A stretch of DNA of 20,645 nt from DASPKT01 sp035626475. GTDB taxonomy: Bacteria > Pseudomonadota > Alphaproteobacteria > Azospirillales > Azospirillaceae. The stretch is from assembly GCA_035626475.1 (NCBI GenBank), contig DASPNP010000012.1, forward strand, positions 1 through 20,645. Direction: 5' to 3'. The notes beneath the pieces were generated by a model, which ran no database searches, was not told where the DNA came from, and saw only the letters and a list, made by a program, of their open reading frames with translations. Positions within the stretch are counted from its first letter, which is position 1; each line of letters starts with the position of its first letter. A program made the translations under genes and the position numbers. Below, one piece after another: positions 1 through 9,878 of the stretch.

Positions 1-120
1 CGATAACCGGGGGCGAACCCCCGCAAAGAACCTCGGCGGATCAAGGCCTTGCGGCCCCTCTCCCCCTTCCCGCCGCCAGCTCCCCGAGGGGTCCCCGTCG
101 GCGGGAGCGGTTATCTACGC
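1..120. other. Non-coding segment able to fold into several hairpins
   Basis: No protein or known RNA family is recognised here, but the bases form a nested set of complementary arms. GATAACCG at 2-9 is complementary to CGGTTATC at 108-115 and could close a domain. Inside it are GGGGG/CCCCC (9-13 with 18-22, loop CGAA), GGCC-TTGC-GGCC at about 47-58, and CCCGCCG/CGGCGGG (69-75 with 99-105) enclosing CCCC-GA-GGGG at 82-91. The first hairpin shares base 9 with the closing helix, so not every pair can form at once. High GC makes chance stems common. It could be the end of a structured RNA entering from the left of the window or simply GC-rich spacer. I looked for tmRNA, RNase P, SRP RNA and tRNA signatures and found none. 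Confidence 0.25.
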
Positions 121-828
121 CTCCAACCGACCCAGCTCAAGAGGAAAATGAACGGCGGTTCAAATTTCTTCTCCAGCGCCCGGTCCGAGGCGCCCGGTGG
201 GGAGGGCCGAAGGAAGAGATCCTCAGCTGGATGAGCGGCGCCATACCGCTACGTTCGGCCAATTCGCCCATAGGGAGCGTCACGTCGCTTGGCGGCCGCG
301 GATGGGTCGGCGCAATCGCGGGCGTATCGCCGCGTCCGACGACACGCGGTGACACTCTATATATAGGGTGCGCTGCGGAGCCTTCCGCATAGGACTGGCG
401 ATGGAGTCTGGATCAGGCGGATTTCGGCCCCTCCCTGCCCTTCGGCGGAGCCTCTCCGACGGCCGGGCGAAGCGCCGCCGCACCACTCCCGGAATCTCGC
501 GCAATCGGGGGAACAAAGAAGGCGCCTGCGGGTTATCGGGACGGCGCAGCCGGACCGATACGGCCGGGGCGCCACGGGCGAGGCAGTACGGAAATCCGGG
601 ACCAGTTCGGGCGTACGCGGGATGTTCCCATTGACAGTGGTAATCCCGTCACGCCAGGATCGGCGGTGAAGCAGGCCGGGCGGTTCCGAGCGATCGGACA
701 TCGTCACAAGGCCGCCGGGAAAGCGAACAGGGTCGCCGCTTCAGCCAGGGGATCGGGCCGGAGCGGACTGGGGTCCGACGATCAGAGGGACTTGCGGGAT
801 TGCTGAGCACGCTTGAGGGGACGCTGAC
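116..828. other. Long non-coding stretch, no gene recognised
   Basis: Several short open frames on both strands cross this stretch, but none has a convincing ribosome binding site, a recognisable family pattern or a signal peptide. They overlap one another on opposite strands, as expected by chance at this GC content. Bases 120-175 are noticeably less GC-rich than the rest. The only distinct local features are the AT-centred palindrome at 353-370 and a 9-base direct repeat, GCGCCCGGT, at about 176-198. The stretch ends at the ribosome binding site of the M23 peptidase gene. Confidence 0.5.
353..370. repeat. 18-bp near-perfect palindrome with TATATATA centre
   Basis: The arms 353-361 and 362-370 are complementary at eight of nine positions, with the exception at 356/367. 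The centre is CTATATATAG, very unusual in such GC-rich surroundings. A palindrome of this size could be a dimeric regulator's operator or include a -10 element. No convincing -35 partner or downstream gene within a normal distance supports a specific assignment. Confidence 0.4.
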
Positions 829-840
829 CAGGGGTGCGGC

Positions 841-2238
841 GTGCTGAGGCGCATCGGGGTCACGACGGCCATCGCCGCCGCGATCGGGATGCTGGCCTCC
901 TTCGCCGGCCAGCCGGGCCTGACGGGTCCGGCCGCATCGTCGCGCCTATCCGACAACGTCGCCAGCATCTCCCCCTCGGTCGCCCCCGTCGATCTGGAAG
1001 GCCAGAGCCTGCCAGAGCTGGCCGGCGCCGGCTGGAATGACGGCTGGGGCGATGCCGAGCGCGCCGCCGACCCCATGGAGCGCCGCACCGTCGCGCTGGG
1101 CCGCGGCGATAGCCTGATGGAAGTGCTGACCGAGGCGTCGGTCGAGCGCACCGAGGCCCATGGCGCCATCCAGGCGCTGAAGGGCGTCTACAATCCCGCG
1201 CGGCTGAAGGCCGGCCAGGAGATCACCGTCCTGTTCGACCGCACCGAGGGTGAGGGCCGCTTCGTCGGCTTCGAGTTCCAGCCCGAGGTCGAGCGCGCCG
1301 TCTCCGTCAGCTACAATGGCAGCCGCTACCATGCGACCGAGGTGGCGAAGCCGCTGCAGCGCCGCCTGGTCGCCGCCCGGGCCCAGATCCGTTCCAGCCT
1401 GTCCGAGGCGGGTGCCCAGGCCGGCATCCCCTATACGGTGCTGAAGAAGGTCATCGACACCTACGCCTACCAGGTCGACTTCCAGCGCTCCATCCAGCCC
1501 GGCGACCAGGTCGAGCTGCTGTTCGAGCGCTATTTCACCGAGGAGGGCGAGGCGGCCAAGGACGGCGAGGTGCTCTACGCCTCGCTCACCATTTCCGGCA
1601 AGAAGCTGCAGCTCTACCGGTTCGAGACGGAGTCCGGCTCGGAGTTCTTCAACCGGCTGGGCGAGAGCATCCGCAAGGCCCTGCTGACCACGCCGATCGA
1701 CGGCGCCCGGCTCACCTCCGGCTTCGGCATGCGCCGCCACCCGGTGCTGGGCTACAGCAAGATGCACAAGGGTGTGGACTTCGCCGCCCCCACCGGCACG
1801 CCTGTTTATGCCGCGGGCGCCGGCACCATCGTCGAGATCGGGCAGAAGGGCGCCTACGGCAACTATGTCCGCATCCGGCACAACAACGAGATATCCACGG
1901 CCTATGCCCATCTCAGCCGCTTCGGCAAGACGGCGCGGCCGGGCGCCCGGGTCGCCCAGGGCGACATCATCGGCTATGTCGGCACCACCGGCCGCTCCAC
2001 CGGCCCGCACCTGCATTACGAGATCCTGCAGGGCAATAAGCAGGTGAACCCGCAGAGCGTGAAGATGCCCACCGGCCGCACGCTCGCCGGCAAGGAGCTG
2101 AAGGAGTTCCAGGCCCGCGTCGCCCAGCTGGACCGCGAGTTCGAGCAGTCGCTGCCCGGCGGCGTCGCCCTGGTCTCCGCCCCCGGCGATCTGGCGGTCA
2201 CGCCCGCCAAGGCCTGCGCCGGCCCCAAGGGCTGCTGA
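841..2238 (+). CDS. LysM-like/M23 family murein DD-endopeptidase (MepM/NlpD type)
   Basis: This 465-residue exported zinc metallopeptidase probably cuts peptide cross-links in periplasmic peptidoglycan. The GTG start is chosen because AGGGG lies at 830-834, six bases upstream, and because it opens a hydrophobic N-terminus (about residues 5-22) typical of a signal peptide or anchor. Residues about 82-133 look like the LysM/OapA-type domain that precedes M23 domains in MepM-like proteins. The catalytic LytM domain covers about 290-405. H309 and D313 in HKGVD, H357 in AYAHLS, and H390/H392 in GPHLHYE are the expected zinc and catalytic residues, so the enzyme looks intact. The last ~50 residues are an unassigned low-complexity tail ending in two cysteines, C459 and C465. 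It could instead be a regulator of amidases, but the complete active site argues for an enzyme. Confidence 0.9.
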   Translation: MLRRIGVTTAIAAAIGMLASFAGQPGLTGPAASSRLSDNVASISPSVAPVDLEGQSLPELAGAGWNDGWGDAERAADPMERRTVALGRGDSLMEVLTEASVERTEAHGAIQALKGVYNPARLKAGQEITVLFDRTEGEGRFVGFEFQPEVERAVSVSYNGSRYHATEVAKPLQRRLVAARAQIRSSLSEAGAQAGIPYTVLKKVIDTYAYQVDFQRSIQPGDQVELLFERYFTEEGEAAKDGEVLYASLTISGKKLQLYRFETESGSEFFNRLGESIRKALLTTPIDGARLTSGFGMRRHPVLGYSKMHKGVDFAAPTGTPVYAAGAGTIVEIGQKGAYGNYVRIRHNNEISTAYAHLSRFGKTARPGARVAQGDIIGYVGTTGRSTGPHLHYEILQGNKQVNPQSVKMPTGRTLAGKELKEFQARVAQLDREFEQSLPGGVALVSAPGDLAVTPAKACAGPKGC

Positions 2239-2281
2239 CATCCCGCCCCGAGGGGGTGAACGCCCGCGCGACGGGGGACGC

Positions 2282-2929
2282 ATGCCCTACGCCTCCGCCG
2301 TCCCACTCTCCCTCGAGGAGCGGCTGGCCCATATCGACCGGCTGGCCGGCAGCGTCGCCACGGCCATGGACGGGGTGCTGACCCCCGGCACGCCCGTCCT
2401 GATGCTGGACCTGCTGGTGGTGGGCGCGCTGAACCGCACCGTGGCCCAGATCGCCGGCTTCGCCCAGCTGGTGCGCGCCCGTAACTTCCTGTGCGCGGCG
2501 TCGCTGCTGCGGCCGCAGCTGGACACGGCCATCCGCCTCTTCGGCATCTCCCTCACCGACGACCAGGAAGCCTATGCGCGGCTGGTCCTGGCGGGTGAGA
2601 AGATCACCGGCTTCAAGGACCGCAAGGGACGGCGGCTGAACGACGGCTATCTGGCGGAGCGGCTGTCGGAGCATTTCCGCTGGGTGAAGCCGGTCTACGA
2701 TGCCAGCTCCGGCTTCATCCACCTGTCCAGCCGGCATGTGCAGCAGGCGATCGTGCAGGAGACGGGAGCGGCCACGCAGCTGCGCATCGCGCCAATCGAC
2801 AGCTTCACCGACGAGACGCCCTACTACGAGCTGGTGGACGCCTTCATGGCGGCGACCCGGGCGGTGCTGGAGATCGTGCAGGCCTATGCCGCCACGCGGG
2901 GCGGCGCGCCGGTGGCGCCGCCGTCCTGA
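2282..2929 (+). CDS. Uncharacterised helical protein, possibly HEPN/DUF5677-like
   Basis: I do not recognise this 215-residue protein with confidence. It has no signal peptide or clear membrane segment and reads as mostly alpha-helical. Its pattern is RARNFLCAASLLRPQLDTAI (residues 64-83), then a lysine/arginine-rich turn GFKDRKGRRLNDGYL (110-124), then YDASSGFIHLSSRHV (139-153). This general layout resembles DUF5677/HEPN-like hypothetical proteins, but no catalytic motif can be pointed to. It begins 43 bases after the M23 peptidase on the same strand, so the two may share a transcript. No strong ribosome binding site precedes the ATG. It is followed by a strong hairpin. Confidence 0.7.
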   Translation: MPYASAVPLSLEERLAHIDRLAGSVATAMDGVLTPGTPVLMLDLLVVGALNRTVAQIAGFAQLVRARNFLCAASLLRPQLDTAIRLFGISLTDDQEAYARLVLAGEKITGFKDRKGRRLNDGYLAERLSEHFRWVKPVYDASSGFIHLSSRHVQQAIVQETGAATQLRIAPIDSFTDETPYYELVDAFMAATRAVLEIVQAYAATRGGAPVAPPS

Positions 2930-2937
2930 AACGGCAA

Positions 2938-2965
2938 AGGGCCGGGGGTGTAGGCCCCCGGCCCT
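2938..2965. terminator. Hairpin terminator between convergent genes (clpB side stronger)
   Basis: GGGCCGGGGG at 2939-2948 pairs perfectly with CCCCCGGCCC at 2955-2964, and A2938-T2965 adds an eleventh pair. The loop is six bases. On the minus strand the stem is followed by TTTGCCGTTT, so it suits clpB better. On the plus strand there is no T run. It lies 23 bases beyond the clpB stop and 9 beyond the stop of the plus-strand hypothetical gene, as expected for a shared terminator. Confidence 0.75.
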
Positions 2966-2987
2966 CGCCGTCACGCCGTCGCCACGC

Positions 2988-5630
<2,643 letters not shown>

Positions 5631-5719
5631 TCAACTCTCCTTGTCTTGCCGGATCGTCCGCCAGGCAGCCCGATCCGTCCCGATCCACGTCATGTGCGAT
5701 CCAGGAGGATGCAGTCCCT

Positions 5720-5748
5720 ATATTGGAAGCGTCGTCGATGCCCGCAAG
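5720..5748 (-). promoter_or_regulatory. Candidate heat-shock (RpoH/sigma-32) promoter of clpB
   Basis: Read on the minus strand, CTTGCGG (5748-5742) is followed after 15 bases by CCAATAT (5726-5720). This fits the known sigma-32 pattern of a CTTG-type -35 and a CC-AT-T type -10 with 13-15 bases between. It lies about 90 bases ahead of the clpB start in the only sizeable gap before the gene, and clpB is a classical RpoH target. The -35 also lies inside a 6-bp perfect hairpin (5741-5746 with 5752-5757) that may serve as a weak terminator of the upstream lipoprotein gene. The call is by eye. Confidence 0.55.
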
Positions 5749-5767
5749 CGGTGCGGGGGCACTCGCC

Positions 5768-6454
5768 TCATTGCGGCGGCAGGAAGCGCAGCGTGCCGTA
5801 ATAGGCCGTCGCCTGGCCGTCGCTGTCGTCCGTATCGGTCATGATCGAGATCGACTCGGCGATGTCCAGCCGGAAGCCGAAGGCGCGGTCCAGGTCCTGG
5901 CGCAGGTCGCGCCGCACCGTGACCCACTGCCCCCGCTTGTCCGCCGAGGTCGCGACGATGGCGCGGCTGCCCTCCCAGTAGGGGCTGGTGGAGATGGTCT
6001 CCTCCGGGTCGGTGCCGGACCAGACATAGTTCAGCACGATGTCCTCGCGCCCCGCTGGCGCCCCGTCCAGGGCGACATAGATGCGGGCCGCGAAGTCGTT
6101 GCCCTGCTTGGTCCTCTCGTCCAGCCCCAACGGTCCCTCCTCCACCTTCCAGGAGAACTCCAGGATCGGGGTCTGGCGCAAATCGACATGGACGGCGCGG
6201 GTCAGGATGCTGGCGCTGTCGCGGCTGACGGCCTTCAGCACCCGGCGGCCCTCGTCGCGCACCACCTCGTACTCGGTGCGCTCGGTCATGGTGCGGTGGG
6301 CCCAGCCGACCAGTTCGCCCTCGAAGTCGATGCGGACGGTGCCGGGCGCCTCCTTCTCCTCCGCCTCGCCGCAGCCGCCCAGCGCCAGCAGCAGCGGCAG
6401 GAGCAGGGCGGCCGGTCGGTTCAAGAGCACGCGTCTGGGAGTGCGGGCATCCAT
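5768..6454 (-). CDS. DUF3047 family lipoprotein
   Basis: This 228-residue protein has a basic N-terminus, a leucine-rich hydrophobic stretch (about 14-26) and a lipobox LGGC with C28 as the likely lipidated cysteine, so it should be anchored in the envelope. The rest matches the DUF3047 pattern: ILEFSWKVE (97-105), GNDFAARIYVAL (118-129), LNYVW (141-145), WVTVRRDL near 177-184 and SIMTDTDDSDG.ATAYYG (203-220). The biochemical role of the family is unknown. The predicted all-beta jelly-roll-like character suggests binding rather than catalysis, which is an inference. It is transcribed towards clpB, ending 137 bases before its start, and is divergent from the Nudix gene. No clear Shine-Dalgarno sequence is seen before the ATG. 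Confidence 0.88.
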   Translation of the reverse strand: MDARTPRRVLLNRPAALLLPLLLALGGCGEAEEKEAPGTVRIDFEGELVGWAHRTMTERTEYEVVRDEGRRVLKAVSRDSASILTRAVHVDLRQTPILEFSWKVEEGPLGLDERTKQGNDFAARIYVALDGAPAGREDIVLNYVWSGTDPEETISTSPYWEGSRAIVATSADKRGQWVTVRRDLRQDLDRAFGFRLDIAESISIMTDTDDSDGQATAYYGTLRFLPPQ

Positions 6455-6580
6455 AGGAGAGCGTCTGACCGACCCTTGGTATTGCTAATGAGCAAATCTG
6501 AGGGAGAGGCCCGCGCCCGGCAATCGGATTCTCGTGCCCGGCTGCTGTCAGCGCCTGCCGTTCCGTGGTAACTCCCGCCC

Positions 6581-7057
6581 ATGAAGCTCAACTCCCTGCT
6601 GATCCGGCTGGCCCGCCCGGCCCACCTGCTCCGCCTTGGCCTGTCGCGGCTGCACCATCCGCTGACGCTGGGCGTGCGGGTGCTGGTGCGCGACGGCGAG
6701 GGCCGCGTGCTGCTGCTCCGCCATTCCTACGTCAAGGGCTGGCACCTGCCGGGCGGCGGCGTCGACCGGCGCGAGAGCGTGCCGGCAGCCGCCGCGCGCG
6801 AGCTGCGGGAGGAGACCGGGCTGGTGGCCGAGGGCGCCCCCCGCATCCTGTCGTTGCACGCCCGCCTGCGCCCCTGGGCCAGCGACCATGTGGCGCTGGT
6901 GGCGGTGGAGCGCTGGTCCGGCACCCTGCGCGTGGACGGGCTGGAGATCGCGGAGGCCGGGTTCTTCCCGCTGGACGCGCTGCCGGCGGAGACCACGCCG
7001 GCGACCCTGCGCCGTCTGGCTGAACTCGGGCGGAATAGCCCGGCGGAACACTGGTAG
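6581..7057 (+). CDS. Nudix hydrolase
   Basis: This 158-residue protein of the Nudix superfamily hydrolyses a nucleoside diphosphate linked to some other moiety. The substrate cannot be told from the sequence. The Nudix box is complete at residues 59-81: G59, five residues, E65, seven residues, then REL-REETGL (R73, E74, E77, E78, G80), which bind the metal. The strand before the box reads GVRVLVRDGEGRVLLLRHSY (31-50), typical of the fold. It is cytosolic with no extra domain. No Shine-Dalgarno sequence precedes the ATG, which follows CCCGCCC. It stands alone between a divergent lipoprotein gene and the MOSC gene, 60 bases upstream of the latter. Confidence 0.92.
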   Translation: MKLNSLLIRLARPAHLLRLGLSRLHHPLTLGVRVLVRDGEGRVLLLRHSYVKGWHLPGGGVDRRESVPAAAARELREETGLVAEGAPRILSLHARLRPWASDHVALVAVERWSGTLRVDGLEIAEAGFFPLDALPAETTPATLRRLAELGRNSPAEHW

Positions 7058-7082
7058 GATCTGCCTATCGCGCCCGGGTGCG

Positions 7083-7112
7083 TTGACATAATCCTTAACG
7101 CCGCCCCAAGAT
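7083..7112 (+). promoter_or_regulatory. Candidate promoter of the MOSC gene, possibly leaderless transcript
   Basis: A perfect TTGACA (7083-7088) is followed after 18 bases by CAAGAT (7107-7112), a weak -10 match. Transcription would then begin at about 7118-7119, on or next to the ATG at 7118. The gene has no recognisable Shine-Dalgarno sequence, which agrees with a leaderless message. The -10 is poor, so this is tentative. Confidence 0.35.
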
Positions 7113-7117
7113 CGGGC

Positions 7118-7882
7118 ATGAGCATCCGCATCCACGCCATCCACCGCTATCCCGTGAAGGGCCTCTCCGCCCAGGAGATGGACGCGGTCGACCTCGCCCC
7201 CGGCCTGGGCCTGCCCCATGACCGGCGCTTCGCCATCCTGCACGGCGCCACCGGCTTCGACCCGACGGCCCCGTCCTGGAAGCCGAAGAGCAATTTCCTG
7301 ATGCTGATGCGGGACGAGAAGCTGGCGACGCTGGAGACCTCCTTCGACGCCGACACCTGCCAGCTGACCATCAGCCGCGGCGGCAAGCCGGTGGCGCGCG
7401 GCCGCATCGACACGCCCACGGGGCGCATGCTGATCGACCAGTTCCTGGGCGCCTACATGGCGGGATCGGCCGCGCCCGGCCCCTACAAGATCACCGAGGC
7501 GCCCGGCCACATGTTCTCCGACATCCAGGAGAAGGCGGTCTCGCTGATCAACCTCGCCAGCGTGAAGGACATCGAGCGGGTGGCGAACGCCCCGATCGAT
7601 CCCCGCCGCTTCCGCGGCAACCTGCTGCTGGAGGGGCTGGAGCCCTGGGCCGAGAACGGCTGGGTGGGCAAGCGCCTGACCATCGGCGGGGTGGAGCTGG
7701 AAATCTTCAAGACCATCACCCGCTGCGCCGCGACCGAGGTGAACCCCGTTACCGCCGACCGCGACGTCAACATGCTGAAGGTCCTGCGCACCGGCTTCGG
7801 CCATGTGTTGTGCGGCGTCTATGCGAGGGTACTGACCGCCGGCCGGGTGGCGCGCGGGGATGGGGTGGCGGTCGGGGAGTAG
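7118..7882 (+). CDS. MOSC domain-containing protein (YcbX-like core)
   Basis: MOSC domains are the sulfur- or molybdenum-cofactor-handling domains of molybdenum cofactor sulfurases, YiiM and YcbX/mARC reductases. In this 254-residue protein the N-terminal beta-barrel part shows IHAIHRYPVKGLSAQEMDAV (5-24) and DRRFAI (35-40). The MOSC part contains RRFRGNLLLEG (163-173) and TRCAATEVNP (201-210), in which C203 is the conserved cysteine. It lacks the C-terminal 2Fe-2S ferredoxin domain of E. coli YcbX, hence its shorter length. It would need another electron carrier if it acts as an N-hydroxylated-compound reductase, which is inferred and not shown. It is followed by a long composite inverted repeat. 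Confidence 0.9.
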   Translation: MSIRIHAIHRYPVKGLSAQEMDAVDLAPGLGLPHDRRFAILHGATGFDPTAPSWKPKSNFLMLMRDEKLATLETSFDADTCQLTISRGGKPVARGRIDTPTGRMLIDQFLGAYMAGSAAPGPYKITEAPGHMFSDIQEKAVSLINLASVKDIERVANAPIDPRRFRGNLLLEGLEPWAENGWVGKRLTIGGVELEIFKTITRCAATEVNPVTADRDVNMLKVLRTGFGHVLCGVYARVLTAGRVARGDGVAVGE

Positions 7883-7940
7883 CCGCACCTGCCGGCGCCT
7901 TCCTCCGGTGCTTCGATCACCCAAGGCCATACTCTCACCC

Positions 7941-8079
7941 GTCATCCCCGCGGAGGCGGGGACCCAGGTACTGAGCTTGCTATTGGCATGTATGAGGGCG
8001 CCAGCGATGACGTTGGCGCCCTTTCCGTTCGGCGCCGGAGCAAGCGGAATGCCTGGGTCCCCGCCTCCGCGGGGATGAC
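7941..8079. repeat. Composite palindromic repeat: two inverted 28-bp units with internal hairpins
   Basis: The 28 bases at 7941-7968 (starting GTCATCCCCGCGGAGG) are the exact reverse complement of 8052-8079. Each unit carries its own hairpin, CCCCGC-GGAG-GCGGGG at 7946-7961 and its mirror. The 83-base centre has GCTTGCT (7975-7981) facing AGCAAGC (8039-8045), and a 12-bp stem at 7995-8006/8011-8022 with loop ATGA and one G-T pair. The whole can fold as one long structured element. A third copy of the unit occurs at 20380-20407. It resembles the dispersed intergenic palindromes common in alphaproteobacterial genomes. It lies between the ends of two convergent genes, MOSC and pckA. Confidence 0.9.
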
Positions 8080-8123
8080 GACGGAGAGGGAACCGGCCCC
8101 CACACAGCGCGCAGCCAAAGAAA

Positions 8124-8151
8124 AAGGCCGGGAGATCGCTCTCCCGGCCTT
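8124..8151 (-). terminator. Rho-independent terminator of pckA
   Basis: A perfect 12-bp stem, 8124-8135 with 8140-8151 and loop TCGC, lies 26 bases beyond the pckA stop. Read on the minus strand it is followed by TTTTTCTTTGG, including the paired end, giving the usual T-rich tail. Confidence 0.85.
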
Positions 8152-8177
8152 CATCCTTACTCACATCACCCCGAGGC

Positions 8178-9785
8178 TCACGCCGCGGTGCGGATGCCGG
8201 CGGCCTTCACGTTCGCGTCCACATGGTCGGCGAACTGGGTGAAGTTGGCCTCGAACCGCTTGGCCACCTCGCGCGCCGTCTCGTCGTAGGCGCGCTTGTC
8301 GGTCCAGGTGTTCTTCGGCTGCAGCACCTCGGCCGGCACGCCCTCGCAGCCCTCCGGTACCAGCAGCCCGAAGTTCGGGTCCTGGGTGAAGGTGCCGGTG
8401 GCGAGACGGCCGTCCAGCGCAGCGCGCACCAGGGCGCGGGTGTGGCCGATCTTCATGCGCTGGCCCGTGCCGTAGGCGCCGCCCGACCAGCCGGTGTTCA
8501 CCAGCCAGCACTTGGAGCCGCGCTTGGCCATCTTCTCGCCCAGCAGCTTGGCGTAGACGCCGGGGTGCCGGGGCATGAAGGGGGCGCCGAAGCAGGTGGA
8601 GAAGGTCGCCTGCGGCTCGGTAACACCCTTCTCGGTGCCGGCGACGCGAGCGGTGTAGCCGGACAGGAAATGGTACATGGCCTGCTCGGGCGAGAGCTGG
8701 CTGATCGGCGGCAGCACGCCGAAGGCGTCGGCCGTCAGCATGATGATGTTGTCGGGCTCGGCGCCGACGCCGCTGTCGCTGACGTTCGGGATGAACTCCA
8801 GCGGGTAGGAGGCGCGGGTGTTCTCGGTGAAGTGCGCGCTGTCCAGGTCCAGCTCGCGCGTCTCCGGGTCCATCAGCACGTTCTCGAGGATCGTGCCGAA
8901 GCGCTTGGTGGTCGCGTAGATCTCCGGCTCGGCCTCGGCCGACAGGCGGATGACCTTGGCGTAGCAACCGCCCTCGAAGTTGAAGACGCTGCCGTCGGCC
9001 CAGCCATGCTCGTCGTCGCCGATGAGCGTGCGGGTGCCGTCGGCCGACAGCGTGGTCTTGCCGGTGCCGGACAGGCCGAAGAACACGGCCGTGTCGCCCT
9101 TCGGGCCGATGTTGGCCGAGCAGTGCATGGGCAGCACGCCCTTGGCCGGCAGGATGAAGTTCATGACCGAGAAGATCGCCTTCTTGATCTCGCCGGCGTA
9201 GGAGGTGCCGCCGATCAGGACCAGGCGCTTCTTGAAGTTCATGAGGATGAAGACCTCGGACCGGGTGCCGTCACGCTCCGGCACGGCCTTGAAGTCCGGC
9301 ACCTGCAGCACGGTGAACTCCGGCTCGAAATCCTGGCGGTCGGCCAGGTTCGGGCGGATGAACATGTTGCGGGCGAACATGTTGTGCCAGGCGTGCTGGG
9401 TGACGATGCGCACCGGCAGGCGGTAGGCCGGGTCGGCGCCGGACCACAGGTCCTGCACGAAGACCTCGCGGCCCTGCAGATAGGCCTGGACCCGGGCGAA
9501 GAGACGGTCGAACGCCTCCTCCGAGATCGGCTTGTTGACGTTGCCCCACCAGATATCGTCCGCGGTGGTCTCCTCCTGGACGATGAACTTGTCGTTGGGC
9601 GAGCGGCCGGTGTGCTGACCGGTCAGCGCGACCAGCGGACCGTCCTTGGCGAGCGCGGCCTCGCCGCGGCGGATGGCCTGCTCATAGAGCCCGGCGGTGC
9701 CGAGGTTCCAGTGCGCGGCCTTCAGGTTGTGCAGGCCGAGATAGCCCAGGCCGTGCTTGCTGATCACGGGTCCGGTTTGTTCCAC
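8178..9785 (-). CDS. pckA: Phosphoenolpyruvate carboxykinase (ATP)
   Basis: PckA catalyses oxaloacetate + ATP to phosphoenolpyruvate + ADP + CO2, the entry step of gluconeogenesis from four-carbon acids. The 535 residues match the ATP-dependent family. R61 and neighbours lie in GQHTGRSPNDKF (57-68). The kinase-1a loop GLSGTGKTT is at 237-245, with K243 binding phosphate. The metal-binding kinase-2 motif LIGDDEHGW is at 254-262 and EGGCYAK at 271-277. The start is GTG: AGGGAG lies nine bases before it, and the reading MEQTGPVISKHGL fits family N-termini. It lies downstream of and parallel to a HugZ-like gene (93-base gap), with chvI/chvG divergent beyond that. In rhizobia chvI-chvG also neighbours pckA. 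Confidence 0.97.
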   Translation of the reverse strand: MEQTGPVISKHGLGYLGLHNLKAAHWNLGTAGLYEQAIRRGEAALAKDGPLVALTGQHTGRSPNDKFIVQEETTADDIWWGNVNKPISEEAFDRLFARVQAYLQGREVFVQDLWSGADPAYRLPVRIVTQHAWHNMFARNMFIRPNLADRQDFEPEFTVLQVPDFKAVPERDGTRSEVFILMNFKKRLVLIGGTSYAGEIKKAIFSVMNFILPAKGVLPMHCSANIGPKGDTAVFFGLSGTGKTTLSADGTRTLIGDDEHGWADGSVFNFEGGCYAKVIRLSAEAEPEIYATTKRFGTILENVLMDPETRELDLDSAHFTENTRASYPLEFIPNVSDSGVGAEPDNIIMLTADAFGVLPPISQLSPEQAMYHFLSGYTARVAGTEKGVTEPQATFSTCFGAPFMPRHPGVYAKLLGEKMAKRGSKCWLVNTGWSGGAYGTGQRMKIGHTRALVRAALDGRLATGTFTQDPNFGLLVPEGCEGVPAEVLQPKNTWTDKRAYDETAREVAKRFEANFTQFADHVDANVKAAGIRTAA

Positions 9786-9878
9786 GGTGACGTTCTCCCT
9801 AGAATTATGCCCGTCATGCGGGCTGTTCGTCCGTCGCTTCGAGAGCAGTGCCTTCCGGGCTTCCCTTCCCGGTTCCCC

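Noticed and set aside
100..185. tRNA-like sequence (GGCGGTTCAAATTTC resembles a T arm)
   Set aside because: The five bases before the T-loop-like heptamer do not pair with those after it, and no acceptor or anticodon stem can be formed.
1..840. tmRNA, RNase P RNA, SRP RNA or riboswitch
   Set aside because: No alphaproteobacterial tmRNA tag start (Ala-Asn-Asp), no GAGGAAAGTCCGGG of RNase P, no SRP core motif and no known riboswitch core seen on either strand.
946..2283. 445-codon minus-strand frame opposite the M23 peptidase
   Set aside because: Antisense shadow of a gene with an intact zinc-binding site.
7941..8079. CRISPR array or insertion sequence
   Set aside because: There are only two units, in inverted rather than direct orientation, with no transposase frame and no target-site duplication visible.
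6548..8164. 538-codon minus-strand frame opposite the Nudix and MOSC genes and the repeat
   Set aside because: Runs through two supported plus-strand genes and the palindromic repeat. Its HPRGGGDPG and WVPASAGMT stretches are simply translations of the repeat.
9812..9826. Hairpin GCCCG-CATGA-CGGGC before pckA as a terminator or promoter operator
   Set aside because: Only five pairs in GC-rich sequence, followed by ATAATTCT on the minus strand; too weak to assign a role.
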